The translations under genes were made by a program, and so were the position numbers. Positions 24,022 to 33,383 of a DNA stretch of 64,000 nt are shown piece by piece (positions within the stretch are counted from its first letter, which is position 1; every line of letters begins with the position of its first letter). The stretch lies in assembly GCF_023155805.1 (NCBI RefSeq), contig NZ_JAKNUW010000001.1, positions 62,001 through 126,000 of the forward strand, in the 5' to 3' direction. The notes under the pieces are model-generated. The model saw only the letters and a program-made list of their open reading frames with translations, was not told where the DNA came from and made no database searches. This stretch comes from Micrococcus lacusdianchii (GTDB taxonomy: Bacteria > Actinomycetota > Actinomycetes > Actinomycetales > Micrococcaceae).

Positions 24022-24342
24022 ATGGCCACCGCCACCGCACCGCACCGCACCGCCGACGTCGCATCCGCTCCCGCCCCCGCTCCCACGGAGGAGGCGGACC
24101 GCCACTCCGTGGTGGAGCCGGCCCCCGCCGTCGCCGACCGCACCCAGGCCGACCTCGAGCGCGAATGCGCGGACGCCGAGTGCCTGGCCCTGTTCCTGGC
24201 GCTGGTCACGGCCGCCCTCGTGACCTCCGGGCTGACGCTGGCCACGGACGTGGTGGGGATCCCGCGCGTGCTGCTCGGCTTCGGCGCCGCGGCCCTGGTG
24301 GCGGCGGTGACGATCACCCTGGCGCGGCCGCGGCGGGCCTGA
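24022..24342 (+). CDS. Small two-helix membrane protein of unknown function
   Basis: A 106-residue protein. The first 40 residues are Ala/Pro/Thr-rich and presumably cytoplasmic and disordered. Residues 45-53 (ERECADAEC) are acidic and carry two cysteines. Two hydrophobic helices follow (ALFLALVTAALVTSGLTLA and VLLGFGAAALVAAVTITLA), ending in ARPRRA, so both ends are probably inside. I do not recognise the family. The ATG at 24022 has GAGGAG eight nt upstream, and codon use is like its neighbours. It converges with the TetR gene, whose stop is 6 bp away. Confidence 0.6.
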   Translation: MATATAPHRTADVASAPAPAPTEEADRHSVVEPAPAVADRTQADLERECADAECLALFLALVTAALVTSGLTLATDVVGIPRVLLGFGAAALVAAVTITLARPRRA

Positions 24343-24348
24343 CCGGAC

Positions 24349-24909
24349 TCAGTCGGGCCGGAGGCCGCGCAGGTAGACGCGCAGCAGCCAGTCGCGCTGC
24401 TCGCTCACGTACGCCTCGAGGGCGGGCAGCGGCGGCCGGGTGACGACCAGCAGCCCGGTGAACCAGTCGTGCCCGCCGACCCCGTCGGCCACGAGCCCGC
24501 CCCGGCGCGCAAGGTCCACCGCGCGGTCGGTCAGGGCCATGATCACGCGCTCGGCCTCCGCCATCCGCTCGGGCGGGGGACCCTCGTCCGGCCCCAGGGA
24601 GTCCCGCGCGGCCAGCAGGTTGGCGAGATCCTCGTCCGCGAGCGCCCGGGACAGCCGCAGCCAGCGCTCGGCGGCCGGCTCGTCCCCCTCGATGAACCTC
24701 TCCAGATGCGCGGTCAGCCGCTCCACCACGTCCTCGAGCACCGCGGTGAGCAGGTCCACGCGGGAGGGGAAGTGCCGGTACAGCGTGCCGACGCCCACGC
24801 CGGCCGCCTGCGCCACCGCGCGCAGGGACATCCCCGCGCCCTGCTCCGCGAGCAGCCCGGAGGCGGCGGACACGAGGTCCCGGCGGTTGGCGAGGGCGTC
24901 CGATCTCAT
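24349..24909 (-). CDS. TetR-family repressor
   Basis: A 186-residue regulator with the TetR helix-turn-helix near the N-terminus (RRDLVSAASGLLAEQGAGMSLRAVAQAAGVGVGTLYRHFPS, residues about 9-48) and a helical ligand-binding domain of the TetR_C_33-like kind. It is divergent from the ATP-binding/permease pair at 25039-28463 with 129 bp between, the usual layout for a local repressor of an exporter. The ATG at 24909 is chosen because GAGGAT ends 7 nt upstream and the 16 codons before it in frame are not TetR-like. The ligand is unknown. Confidence 0.87.
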   Translation of the reverse strand: MRSDALANRRDLVSAASGLLAEQGAGMSLRAVAQAAGVGVGTLYRHFPSRVDLLTAVLEDVVERLTAHLERFIEGDEPAAERWLRLSRALADEDLANLLAARDSLGPDEGPPPERMAEAERVIMALTDRAVDLARRGGLVADGVGGHDWFTGLLVVTRPPLPALEAYVSEQRDWLLRVYLRGLRPD

Positions 24910-25038
24910 GCCGTCCATCCTCCCACCCCGGTCTGCCTGCGGCCGGTCGCCGGTCATCCCGTGGGGGAACCCCGGGGCCCGCCGGGTCCATCCCCCGCTC
25001 CGATCCGTCCGACCCGCCCCCGGCGCGAGGCTGGTCCC

Positions 25039-25854
25039 ATGAACGCCTCACCCGCACCCGGCGCCTCCCACGCCGTCGGCGCCCACCACCTCGCCTCCGC
25101 GTCCTCCCCCACGACGACGCCGCCCGCCGTCGCCGCGCGCGGCCTCACCAAGACCTACGGCCGCGGGGACACCGCCGTGCACGCCCTGCGCGGCGTGGAC
25201 GTGGACGTGGAGGCCGGCCGCTTCACCGCGATCATGGGCCCCTCCGGCTCGGGCAAGTCCACGCTGATGCACTGCCTCGCCGGCCTGGACACCCCGGACG
25301 CCGGCACCGTGACCCTGGGCGACACCGTCATCACCGGCCTCTCGGACGCCGACCTGACCCGCGTGCGCCGGGACCGCGTGGGCTTCGTGTTCCAGGCCTT
25401 CAACCTGGTGCCCACCCTCACGGCGGAGCAGAACATCGTGCTCCCGCTCGAGCTGGCCGGCCGCAGCCCGGACCGGGCGTGGCTGGAGGAGATCGTCGGC
25501 GCACTGGGCCTGAGCGACCGGCTCACCCACCGCCCGCATGAGCTCTCCGGCGGCCAGCAGCAGCGCGTGGCCGTGGCCCGCGCCCTGCTGACGCGGCCTG
25601 ACGTCGTGTTCGGGGACGAGCCCACCGGCAACCTGGACACCGCCACGGGCGCCGAGGTGCTGGGCCTGCTGCGCCGCGCGACGTGGGAGATGGGCCAGAC
25701 CGTCATCATGGTCACCCACGACCCGGTGGCCGCCGCCTCCGCGGACCGCGTGGTGCTGCTCGCGGACGGCGCCCTGGCCGGGGAGCTGCACGCCCCCACG
25801 GCCGAGCGCGTGGCCGAGGCCCTCACCGCGCTGCAGCAGGGGAGGGCGATCTGA
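25039..25854 (+). CDS. ABC exporter ATP-binding protein, MacB/LolD type
   Basis: A 271-residue ATPase. After a 35-residue Ala/Ser-rich leader come the Walker A loop GPSGSGKST, the Q loop FVFQAFNLVPTLTA typical of the MacB/LolD/FtsE group, the signature LSGGQQQRVAVARAL, Walker B VVFGDEPTGNLD and the switch His in VTHDP. It pairs with the FtsX-like permease that starts two bases after its stop. Such pairs export lipoproteins, peptides or antibiotics, or act as mechanotransmission modules. Control by the divergent TetR gene is likely. GAGGCT ends 6 nt before the ATG, so the start is probably leaderless. Confidence 0.9.
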   Translation: MNASPAPGASHAVGAHHLASASSPTTTPPAVAARGLTKTYGRGDTAVHALRGVDVDVEAGRFTAIMGPSGSGKSTLMHCLAGLDTPDAGTVTLGDTVITGLSDADLTRVRRDRVGFVFQAFNLVPTLTAEQNIVLPLELAGRSPDRAWLEEIVGALGLSDRLTHRPHELSGGQQQRVAVARALLTRPDVVFGDEPTGNLDTATGAEVLGLLRRATWEMGQTVIMVTHDPVAAASADRVVLLADGALAGELHAPTAERVAEALTALQQGRAI

Positions 25855-25856
25855 GC

Positions 25857-28463
25857 ATGTGGACCGTCGCCCTCGCGCAGCTGCGCACGCAGCCCCGCCG
25901 GTACGTCTCCGTGGTTCTGGCGGTGCTGATCGGCACCATGTTCCTGGCCGCCGCCTCCCTGGTGGCCTCCTCCGCGCAGGCCACCCTGCGCGCCACCCTC
26001 GGCGCCACGTACGCCGGCGCGGACCTCGTGGTCCTTCCCGACGACGGCGGGGACGCCTCCGGCGAGACGGCCGCCTCCGCCATGGACCGCCTCCCGTCCC
26101 TGGCCGGCACCGCCGACGCGCCCGGTCCGCTCGCGGGCGTGCCCGGCGTCGCCGAGGCGTTCGCCCCCACGCTGACCTGGGCTGAGGTGGCCGCCGGCGG
26201 GGAGCCGCGGGCTGGCGTCGCCGTCCCCCTGCCGCAGGACGCCTCCCTGGCGGGCGTGCGGGTCCTCGAGGGGACGCTGCCCGCCCCGGGCGACGCCCGT
26301 GCCGTGGCCCTCGACGAGGGCACCGCCGAGACGCTCGCCGTGGGCGTGGGCGACACCGTGACGCTGACCGCCGGCTCCGGGCAGGGCGCCGTGGAGGCCG
26401 TCGTCTCCGGCCTGACCTCCGTCTCCCCCGACCCGATGCTGTCCTCGCAGGCCCAGGTGTGGGGCGGCGCGGGCGTCGTGGACGCCCTGCAGATGCCGGA
26501 GGCCGCCCCGTTCGCCACCGCGGCCCTGCTGCGGCTGGAGGACCGCGCGGACCCGCAGTCGGTGCGCGCGGACGTGGCGGAGCTGCTGCGCGGCGAGGGC
26601 GTGGCCGCCGCTGTGGCCACCCCGGACGAGGCCTCACGCGACCAGCTCAGCCGCATGGCCGGCGGCACGGACCTGTTCGGCTGGGTGCTCGGCGGGTTCG
26701 CGGTGCTGGCCCTGGTGGTGACCGCGCTGGTGATCGCCAACACCTTCCAGGTGCTCGTGGCCCAGCGCACGCGTGACCTCGCGCTGCTGCGCACCGTGGG
26801 CGCGAGCGTGCGCCAGATCCGCGGTGCCGTCCTCCTCGAGGCGCTGCTCACCGGGTTGCTCGGCGCCCTGCTGGGGGTCGGGCTGGCCGTGGCGCTGACG
26901 GCCGGCGTCGTGGCAGTGGCGCGGCAGGCGCTCGGGGTGCCGGCGCTGAGCTTCGGCGGGGACCCGCTGCAGCTGGCGGCCGTGGCGGCCGTCGGCACGG
27001 GGGTGGCCGTGGTGGCCGCCCTGGGCCCGGCCCGGGCCGCCACCCGCGTGGCCCCGCTGCAGGCGCTGCGCCCGGCCGCCGAGACCGAGGTGCTCTCCCG
27101 AGCCGGGCTGGTGCGCGCCGTCGTCGGGGCGGTGCTGGCCGTGGGCGGCGCCGTGCTCATGTGGTCCGGCGCGCTGGGGCAGCAGTTCCTGCCGGCGGTG
27201 GGCGGCGGCGTCCTGTCCTTCCTGGGGATGCTGCTGCTGGCGCGCCTGTTCGTGCCAACGGCGGTGCGGGGCGCGGCCGTGCTGGCCCGGCCCGCGGGCG
27301 TGCCGGGACGGCTGGCCGGGCTCAACGCCACGCGCCACCGCTCCCGCACGGCCGCCACCGCGGCGGCGCTGCTGATCGGCACCACGCTCGTGGCGCTCGT
27401 GCTCACCGGCGGCCGCACGGCCCAGGCCGAGACGGACCGCCTCCTGGACACCGAGTTCCCCGTGGACCTCGTGGTGTCCGTGGCGCCGGGCCAGGACCCG
27501 GCGGCCGCCGCGCGGGCCGTCGCGGAGGTGGCGGGGGTGAGCGCCGCCGCGGGCTCCGTGCCCGTGGGGGCCACCGTGAACGGCACCCCCGCCTATGCGG
27601 TGGCCGCCGACGGCCTGCGCGCCGTGGTCGCCCGTGAGCCCGAACGGGACGCCGGCGCCCTCGCCGCCGACGGCACCGTGTACGTGCCCAGCTGGGCCGA
27701 TCCCACCACCGGCGTCACCGTGGACGGGCGTACCCAGGACCTGCGCTCCGTGCGCGGCTCCGGGCTGCAGACCGCCGTGCTCCTCACCCCGGAGACCGCC
27801 GAGCAGGTCCGCGCCGAGGGCCGACCCGCCGTCGGTGCGGACGGCGGGGACGGTGCCGGGTCCGGCGCGGGGCCCGGTCCCGAGGGCGGGGGGCTGGTGC
27901 TCGTAGACGCGGGCGGCGACGCTGCCGTCCGCGACCTGCAGGACCTCGCCGAGGGCGTCACCGCGGCCGCCGGCGACGGCGCCCAGGTGGTCGAGGGAGG
28001 GCTCGGTGAACGCGCCCTGTACTCGCAGGTGATCGACGCCCTGCTGGGGATCGTGGTGGCGCTGCTGGCGGTGTCCGTGCTGATCGCGCTGATCGGCGTG
28101 GCCAACACGCTGAGCCTGTCCGTGATCGAGCGGACCCGGGAGAACGCGCTGCTGCGGGCCCTCGGGCTCACCCGGCGCGGGCTGCGCGGGATGATCGCCG
28201 TTGAGGCGGTGCTGATCGCGGCCGTGGCCGCCGCCCTCGGGTGCGCGCTCGGCGTGTTCTACGGCTGGGCCGGGTCGCAGCTGATCCTCGGTGAGCTGGT
28301 GGCGCAGGTGACGGGCACGGCCGGGCTCGTGTGGCCGGCCGTGCCGTGGGTGGAGCTGCTGCTGATCGTGGCGGTGGCGGCCCTCGCGGGGCTCGTGGCC
28401 TCGTTGCTGCCGGCCCGCCGCGCGGCGCGGCTCAGCCCGGTGGAGGGCCTGGCCACGGTCTGA
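25857..28463 (+). CDS. FtsX/MacB-type ABC permease, duplicated
   Basis: An 868-residue permease. It has an N-terminal membrane helix (YVSVVLAVLIGTMFLAAASLV), a large periplasm-side domain (to about 265), three helices with the FtsX core (ALVIANTFQVLVAQRTRDLALLRTVGAS), a second half that repeats the plan (TRHRSRTAATAAALLIGTTLV, another soluble domain, then GVANTLSLSVIERTRENALLRALGLTR) and ends LLPARRAARLSPVEGLATV. This doubled FtsX layout is that of long actinobacterial exporters working with a MacB-like ATPase. The substrate is unknown. Its ATG is 2 bp past the ATPase stop, and the gene ends at the hairpin 28477-28510. Confidence 0.88.
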   Translation: MWTVALAQLRTQPRRYVSVVLAVLIGTMFLAAASLVASSAQATLRATLGATYAGADLVVLPDDGGDASGETAASAMDRLPSLAGTADAPGPLAGVPGVAEAFAPTLTWAEVAAGGEPRAGVAVPLPQDASLAGVRVLEGTLPAPGDARAVALDEGTAETLAVGVGDTVTLTAGSGQGAVEAVVSGLTSVSPDPMLSSQAQVWGGAGVVDALQMPEAAPFATAALLRLEDRADPQSVRADVAELLRGEGVAAAVATPDEASRDQLSRMAGGTDLFGWVLGGFAVLALVVTALVIANTFQVLVAQRTRDLALLRTVGASVRQIRGAVLLEALLTGLLGALLGVGLAVALTAGVVAVARQALGVPALSFGGDPLQLAAVAAVGTGVAVVAALGPARAATRVAPLQALRPAAETEVLSRAGLVRAVVGAVLAVGGAVLMWSGALGQQFLPAVGGGVLSFLGMLLLARLFVPTAVRGAAVLARPAGVPGRLAGLNATRHRSRTAATAAALLIGTTLVALVLTGGRTAQAETDRLLDTEFPVDLVVSVAPGQDPAAAARAVAEVAGVSAAAGSVPVGATVNGTPAYAVAADGLRAVVAREPERDAGALAADGTVYVPSWADPTTGVTVDGRTQDLRSVRGSGLQTAVLLTPETAEQVRAEGRPAVGADGGDGAGSGAGPGPEGGGLVLVDAGGDAAVRDLQDLAEGVTAAAGDGAQVVEGGLGERALYSQVIDALLGIVVALLAVSVLIALIGVANTLSLSVIERTRENALLRALGLTRRGLRGMIAVEAVLIAAVAAALGCALGVFYGWAGSQLILGELVAQVTGTAGLVWPAVPWVELLLIVAVAALAGLVASLLPARRAARLSPVEGLATV

Positions 28464-28476
28464 CCGTGCCGCGGGC

Positions 28477-28510
28477 CCGCCCCACCCGCCCTCGCCGGCG
28501 GGTGGGGCGG
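28477..28510. terminator. Bidirectional hairpin between convergent permease and phytase genes
   Basis: Arms 28477-28490 and 28497-28510 (CCGCCCCACCCGCC and its complement) pair perfectly over 14 bp, six-base loop. It is 13 bp past the permease stop and 22 bp from the phytase stop, so it can serve both. Confidence 0.82.
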
Positions 28511-28532
28511 CGCGTCAGCGGAACGCGGCGCG

Positions 28533-29921
28533 TCAGCGGCCGCGCAGCCCCAGCGCGTCGAGGACGTCCCCGACGTCCACGTAGGAGAAGTTCGTCGGGT
28601 CCTGCTCGTCGTCGACGCCCGGGCCGGACTCCGGCTCGTCATGGGTCACCAGCAGGCCGCGGGTGTACTCGCCCACCGGCACGGAGGCGATCGCCAGCCC
28701 GTCGGAACCGTGGATGTCGTCCACGCCGTCCACCCCGCGCACGCGGAAGGAGCCGACGGGGGCGTGGCGGCCGTTGCGCTCGTAGACGGCGAAGGAGTCG
28801 TCACCCTGCGAAGAGACGACGACGTAGCCGTTCGCGCCGCGCCCGTAGTAGATGTCGACGCCCTCGGCGTCGGCCTCGAGCAGGCTCCCGCCGACGCCCT
28901 CGTCGGCCGGGTCGATCGGTTCGCACTCCTCCGTCTCCGGGTCGAAGCGGTCGTGCACGCCGAAGTCCTTCACGCGGTCGATCAGGCCCTGCTTGCCCGT
29001 GAACCCCTGGGTGCTCAGGCCGATCTCCCACAGGCCCACGTCCTCCTGGGCCGCGAACAGGGTGCCCGTCCGGCGGTCCACGGCCACGCCCTCGAACTGC
29101 GGGCCCACGCCCGGCTCCTCGCACGGGGTCCACACGGTGCCGTCCGGCAGGTCGAACTGCGCGGGCATGGAGACGGTGTCCACCGGGACGTAGCCCAGGG
29201 CGCCGTCCTGCTCCATGACCTCCACGAGCGTCAGGGCGGTGGTGCCCTCCTGGGTGACCACGACGTAGGTGCCGCCCTGGCGGGGCTGCCACACGGCCAG
29301 GCCGTAGGCGGTCTGCTCGGTGTCCACGCCGGCGCGGTCGGCGTGGAAGAGGAAGGGCAGGTCCGCGGCGGTGACCTAGGTCAGCGGGGTCTGCGCGCGC
29401 GCACCGGCCGGGTCGATCGCGAAGAAGCGCACCTGGTCGTTGTAGCGGTCAGAGACCACGGCGACGTCGACGCGCTCGCCGCCCAGCGGCACGCCGTAGG
29501 CGATGTCCACGTTGTTGTACCGGCCCGCGGCGGCGTCCTCACGGGGGGCCTCGGCGGCCGCGACGGCCTGGAGCTCGTTCGAGTCCAGGTCATAGACGCG
29601 CAGGCCGCCCTCCTTGGCGGTCACCACGACGATCGAGTTCGCGGAGTCCTGCGCGTCGACCCAGATCGCGGGGTCGTCGCCGGACGCGTTGCCGCCCTCC
29701 TCGGAGTCGTAGAGGACGGGCGTCTCGTTGTCCGTGGTGACCTCGACGGCGGGGACGGCACGCTGAGTGGCGGCGCCGCGGTCCACGCCGTGGGCGGGGG
29801 CGTGGGCCGGCGGAGCGGAGACGGCGGCCGGGGGGCAGAGGGCGGCCAGCAGGGCGGCGGAGGCGAGACCGGTGAGGGCGGGGGCGAGGGGTGCGCGGGA
29901 GAGGATGCTCATGGAGGGCAT
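28533..29921 (-). pseudogene. Secreted 3-phytase (beta-propeller), interrupted by an in-frame TAG
   Basis: Read through one stop codon this is a single 462-residue beta-propeller phytase. A signal peptide (residues 1-36, ending near AVSAPPAHA) is followed by blade motifs SGDDPAIWVDAQDS, KEGGLRVYDLDS, GRYNNVDIAYG and DRYNDQVRFFAIDP. An amber codon at 29376-29378 (LT-stop-VTAADLP) then interrupts; the frame continues without shift into LAVWQPRQGGTYV, FEGVAVDRRTGTLFAAQEDVG, GSLLEADAEGVDIYY and HGSDGLAIASVP to the natural end. Such enzymes release phosphate from phytate with calcium. Both halves keep normal codon use, so the mutation is recent (GAG to TAG would suffice), a sequencing error, or read through. 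AGGGAG precedes the ATG at 29921. Confidence 0.85.
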
Positions 29922-30009
29922 GGTGCTCCCTGCGCCTGACGCCCGGGTGGTGCCCGGGTGGCGCCCGAGTGACGCGCCGGTCACGCCCGGGTGACGCGCG
30001 GGCCCGGGC

Positions 30010-31107
30010 TCAGCGCGAGCCGCGCGTGAAGATCGCCTCGCGGACGTCGTCGGCCTCCTCGAGGCCGGCGCCGAGCGCGGAGCCGATCGTGGCCAGCCCG
30101 CCCACGAACCACGCGAGCTTCAGGTACTGCCACAGGGTCGCGGGATCGCCCGTGACCTCCTCGAACACGTCCCCGTCCACGAGCAGCAGGCCCCCGGCCA
30201 GGGCGACGAGCATGAGCAGGGCGTGGAGCACGAGCACGCCGATCAGCACCGTCAGGACCGTCGCGATGTTGAACACCGTCACCTGCTCCCGCTCGGCGGC
30301 ACGGCGCGGGCGCTCCCACAGCTTCGCGCCCACCACGAGGGACAGCGTGACCGCCACGATCGACAGCGCGCCCAGCACCGCCATCTGCACGCCCGAGTAC
30401 TCGGCGGAGAGCATCCACAGGTCCGTGGTCAGCAGGGTCAGCGCGCCGGTGGCGAGCGCGGTGGACATGGACCGGGTCAGGGAGATCGCCACCATCCACG
30501 GCCGGTTCGCCCGCACGGTCCCCAGGATCATGCGGGCGTTGCGCCCGGCCACGCGCCCGGCGAAGGAGGCGCCGGACTCGCCGGCGCGGTGCTCGACGTC
30601 GTCGGCCAGCTGGCGCGCCCAGCGCACCGCGTCCCGGACGTCGTCCGCGTGCGGCTCCCCCTCGTCCGGGTCCAGGCCGAGCAGCCGGGCGACGACGCGC
30701 TCCACGGTCGCCGGCGCGTCCCCCTCCGCGAGCCCCAAGGACGTGACGCCGGTCGAGTGGACGGGCGAGACCTGCTCGGCGATCGTGTGCGGCCCCTGCA
30801 CCAGGGCGTGGCCCGTCAAGCCGACGGCGACGTCCCAGTCCTCGTCCAGCATGCGGTCGCGGGTGATCTCGAGGAGGTCGAGGGAGTCGTCGTCGTCATC
30901 GCCCACCTCCTCTGCGCTCACCCGGACGTCCCAGGCCAGCCCCGGGTAGGCGGCGTCGAGGCGGGCCGCCAGGGCGGCGGGGTCGAGGGCGGCCGCCGCG
31001 GCCGGGTCCACGTCCGGCGCCACGAGCACGCCGAGGCGGATGCGGGTGGGGGCAGCGGCTCCGTCGGTGGGCAGGGGGGACGGGGAGTCGGAGGCGGCGG
31101 TGCTCAT
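30010..31107 (-). CDS. Membrane protein of unknown function with soluble N-terminal domain
   Basis: A 365-residue protein. The first 200 residues are soluble: RIRLGVLVAPDVDP, a short acidic run DDDDDSLDLLEITRDRML, DWDVAVGLTGHALVQG, and a helical segment with RWARQLADDVEH. Four to five hydrophobic helices then follow (TALATGALTLLTTDLWML, MAVLGALSIVAVTLSLVVG, VLTVLIGVLVLHALLMLVALAGGLLLV, WFVGGLATIGSALGAGL). The soluble domain resembles, distantly, the catalytic core of minor-groove proteins annotated only as hypothetical in actinobacteria; I do not recognise a family. GACAAT (minus strand, 31120-31115) ends 7 nt before the ATG at 31107, supporting a leaderless start; a VOC gene is divergent. 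Confidence 0.65.
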   Translation of the reverse strand: MSTAASDSPSPLPTDGAAAPTRIRLGVLVAPDVDPAAAAALDPAALAARLDAAYPGLAWDVRVSAEEVGDDDDDSLDLLEITRDRMLDEDWDVAVGLTGHALVQGPHTIAEQVSPVHSTGVTSLGLAEGDAPATVERVVARLLGLDPDEGEPHADDVRDAVRWARQLADDVEHRAGESGASFAGRVAGRNARMILGTVRANRPWMVAISLTRSMSTALATGALTLLTTDLWMLSAEYSGVQMAVLGALSIVAVTLSLVVGAKLWERPRRAAEREQVTVFNIATVLTVLIGVLVLHALLMLVALAGGLLLVDGDVFEEVTGDPATLWQYLKLAWFVGGLATIGSALGAGLEEADDVREAIFTRGSR

Positions 31108-31180
31108 CCCGGCCATTGTCCCCGAGAGTTCACCCCCGGGCCTCTGGCGCATCCGGGACCCCGCCCGCATGCTGGGCACC

Positions 31181-32032
31181 ATGAGCGATCAGCAGCACAC
31201 CATCCCCTCCGGCTCCCCGATCTGGATCGACCTCATGACCGGGGGCTTCGCCCGGCAGCAGGAGTTCTACGAGGCCCTTTTCGGCTGGACCTTCGAGGAC
31301 CAGGGCGAGGAGTTCGGCCACTACCGCATGATCCGGGCGGGCGCGGCCACGGTGGCCGGCGCCATGGACGTCGAGCAGATGCCGGCCGGCCCGGACGGGG
31401 CCGCGGCCGAGGGGCCCGCCGTGTGGTCCGTGTACCTGCGCAGCGACGACATCGACGCGACCATGGACCTGGTCCAGGAGCACGGCGGGACCGTGCACAT
31501 GGAGCCGGTGGACGTGGGGACGCTGGGCCGGATGGCGGTGGCCGTCACCCCGGGCGGCGAGTACCTGGGGTTCTGGCAGCCCGGCGAGTTCAGCGGTCAC
31601 GACCTGCCGCTGGCGCCGGGGACCTCCGTGTGGTTCGAGGTGATGTCCAAGGACTTCTCGGCGGACGCGGCGTTCTACCGTGCGGTGTGCGGCTGGGACG
31701 TCGTGCCGATGGGCGCGGAGGGTCAGGACGACGGCGCGGGCTCGGGCGACGAGCCCGCCGTCGACGGCGAGAGCCCCGGCTACGCCACGAACGGGGCGGG
31801 CGAGGCGGCCACCGCGGGCCTGTGCGATGCGGCGCGGTGGCTGCCCGACGACGTGCCGAGCCACTGGCGGGTGTACTTCCGCACCACGGAGATGGCCGGC
31901 TCGGTGCGGACCCTCGAGGAGCACGGCGGCCGCGTGGTGGACGGGCCGATGGACTCGCCGTTCGGCGTTGTGGCCACCGTGCTGGACCCCGCCGGCGCGA
32001 CGTTCCAGCTGATCCAGGCGCCGGAGGGCTGA
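31181..32032 (+). CDS. VOC-family protein with two glyoxalase-like domains
   Basis: A 283-residue protein made of two vicinal-oxygen-chelate domains. The first (residues 10-130) has PIWIDLMTGGFARQQEFYEALFGW, EFGHYRMI and YLGFWQPGEFSG; the second (135-283) has SVWFEVMSKDFSADAAFYRAVCGWDV and a final PFGVVATVLDPAGATFQLI. The metal ligands expected in glyoxalases are only partly kept, so an enzyme, a bleomycin-resistance-like binder or a hydrolase is possible. CATGCT ends 7 nt before the ATG at 31181. It has no obvious operon partner; the next gene starts 85 bp later with its own promoter. Confidence 0.78.
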   Translation: MSDQQHTIPSGSPIWIDLMTGGFARQQEFYEALFGWTFEDQGEEFGHYRMIRAGAATVAGAMDVEQMPAGPDGAAAEGPAVWSVYLRSDDIDATMDLVQEHGGTVHMEPVDVGTLGRMAVAVTPGGEYLGFWQPGEFSGHDLPLAPGTSVWFEVMSKDFSADAAFYRAVCGWDVVPMGAEGQDDGAGSGDEPAVDGESPGYATNGAGEAATAGLCDAARWLPDDVPSHWRVYFRTTEMAGSVRTLEEHGGRVVDGPMDSPFGVVATVLDPAGATFQLIQAPEG

Positions 32033-32117
32033 GGAGGGCTGGACGCCGGCGGGCGGCCGCCCTCTTCTCCCTCTGCGGACGGAGGTGGCAGTGCCCCCTC
32101 CTGCCTAGGGTGAACCC

Positions 32118-33383
32118 ATGCCCATGACGCCCTGCACGTCCCCGACCGGCCGCGCCTTGCCGGAGCATTGGCTTCGCACGGATGTCATCATCGCCGTCGT
32201 GCTGGCGATCGCCAGCGTGGAGATGGCCTACCTGTCCCAGTGGGCCGGCACGGACGCCGGGTACAAGGCCCCGGTCCACGTGGTGGCGGTGGCCAGTGGC
32301 GCCGCCGCCCTGCTGCTGGCCGCACGGCGCATCGCCCCGCTCACCGTGGCGATCGTCTACGCCGCCGGGTACATCGGACTGGCCACCTGGGTGGGCATCG
32401 AGGTCTACGCCTCCCAGGTGGTGCTGTTCCTCGGCATGTACACGGTCGGTGCGTGGTGCCCCGACCGGCGTCGGGCGTTCTGGACCCGGCTCGCCATCGT
32501 GGTGGCCATGGCGGTGTGGCTGCTGGTGGTCTCCGTGGACGGCTTCTCCGACCCGGAGACCGGCGAGCGCGGCGTGAACGCCTTCTTCGCGTTCCTGCTG
32601 ATCCAGTGGCTGATCAACGCCGCCTACTTCACGGGCGCCTGGACGTTCGGCGACCGCGCGTGGCAGCAGGCCATGGAGCGTCAGGAGCTCGAGCGCGCCC
32701 ACGCGGAGATCCACGGCCAGCAGGTCAGGCTGGCCGAGCAGGCGGTCGCCCTGGAACGGGTGCGGATCGCTCGCGAGCTGCACGACGTGGTGGCCCACCA
32801 TGTCACGGCCATGGGCGTGCAGGCCGGCGCGGCACGGCTGCTGCAGGGCACGGACCTCGAGGCCGCGTCGGCCCACCTGAAGGGGGTGGAGGAGTCCTCC
32901 CGCCAGGCCGTGCGGGAGCTCCAGACCCTGGTCCACACCTTGCGGGACGACGACGGCCCGATCTCCTCCATCCCCCGTCTGTCCGACCTCGAGACCCTCG
33001 CCGCGGAGGCCCGCTCCGCGTCCGCGCAGACGGTGGCGCTGGAACGCATCGGTGCGGCACCGCAGCTCCCCCCGGCCGCCGAGCTCGCCCTGTACCGCGT
33101 GGCGCAGGAGGGCCTGACGAACGCCCGCAAGCACGCCGGACCTCGCGCCGCCGTGACCCTACGGCTGCGCACCGGTCAAGACAGGGTGGAGCTCGAGGTC
33201 TCGGACGACGGCCGTGGAGACCGTGGCCGTCCCGCCCTGCCCGGCACCCGCATGGGCCTGCGTGGCATGCGCGAACGGATGGACTCCGTGGGCGGCACAC
33301 TGGAGGCCGGCCCCAAGCCTGCCGGAGGATGGCTCGTGCGGGCCACCGTGCCCGCGGCATCCGTACCCGAGGAGACCCGATGA
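32118..33383 (+). CDS. Sensor histidine kinase, HisKA_3 type (system 3)
   Basis: A 421-residue kinase. Five to six membrane segments occupy residues 20-180 (DVIIAVVLAIASVEMAYL, PVHVVAVASGAAALLLA, IAIVVAMAVWLLVVSV and others). A coiled coil (QAMERQELERAHAEIHGQQVRL, about 180-205) leads to the phospho-acceptor His in RIARELHDVVAHHV, with the ATPase motifs QEGLTNARKHAG, LEVSDDGRGD and RMGLRGMRERM. It passes phosphate to the regulator that overlaps its stop by four bases. TAGGGT at 32106-32111 ends 6 nt before the ATG. Placement in front of a NatAB-type exporter suggests envelope or antibiotic stress sensing. Confidence 0.88.
   Translation: MPMTPCTSPTGRALPEHWLRTDVIIAVVLAIASVEMAYLSQWAGTDAGYKAPVHVVAVASGAAALLLAARRIAPLTVAIVYAAGYIGLATWVGIEVYASQVVLFLGMYTVGAWCPDRRRAFWTRLAIVVAMAVWLLVVSVDGFSDPETGERGVNAFFAFLLIQWLINAAYFTGAWTFGDRAWQQAMERQELERAHAEIHGQQVRLAEQAVALERVRIARELHDVVAHHVTAMGVQAGAARLLQGTDLEAASAHLKGVEESSRQAVRELQTLVHTLRDDDGPISSIPRLSDLETLAAEARSASAQTVALERIGAAPQLPPAAELALYRVAQEGLTNARKHAGPRAAVTLRLRTGQDRVELEVSDDGRGDRGRPALPGTRMGLRGMRERMDSVGGTLEAGPKPAGGWLVRATVPAASVPEETR

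Noticed and set aside
29376-29378. Recoding of the phytase TAG as pyrrolysine or programmed read-through
   Set aside because: No read-through context or pyrrolysine machinery is seen, and phytases do not use such residues. It cannot be excluded without protein data.
28533-29921. Two separate genes rather than one broken phytase
   Set aside because: The two parts are in the same frame, the second lacks its own start signal and signal peptide, and together they make one full propeller.
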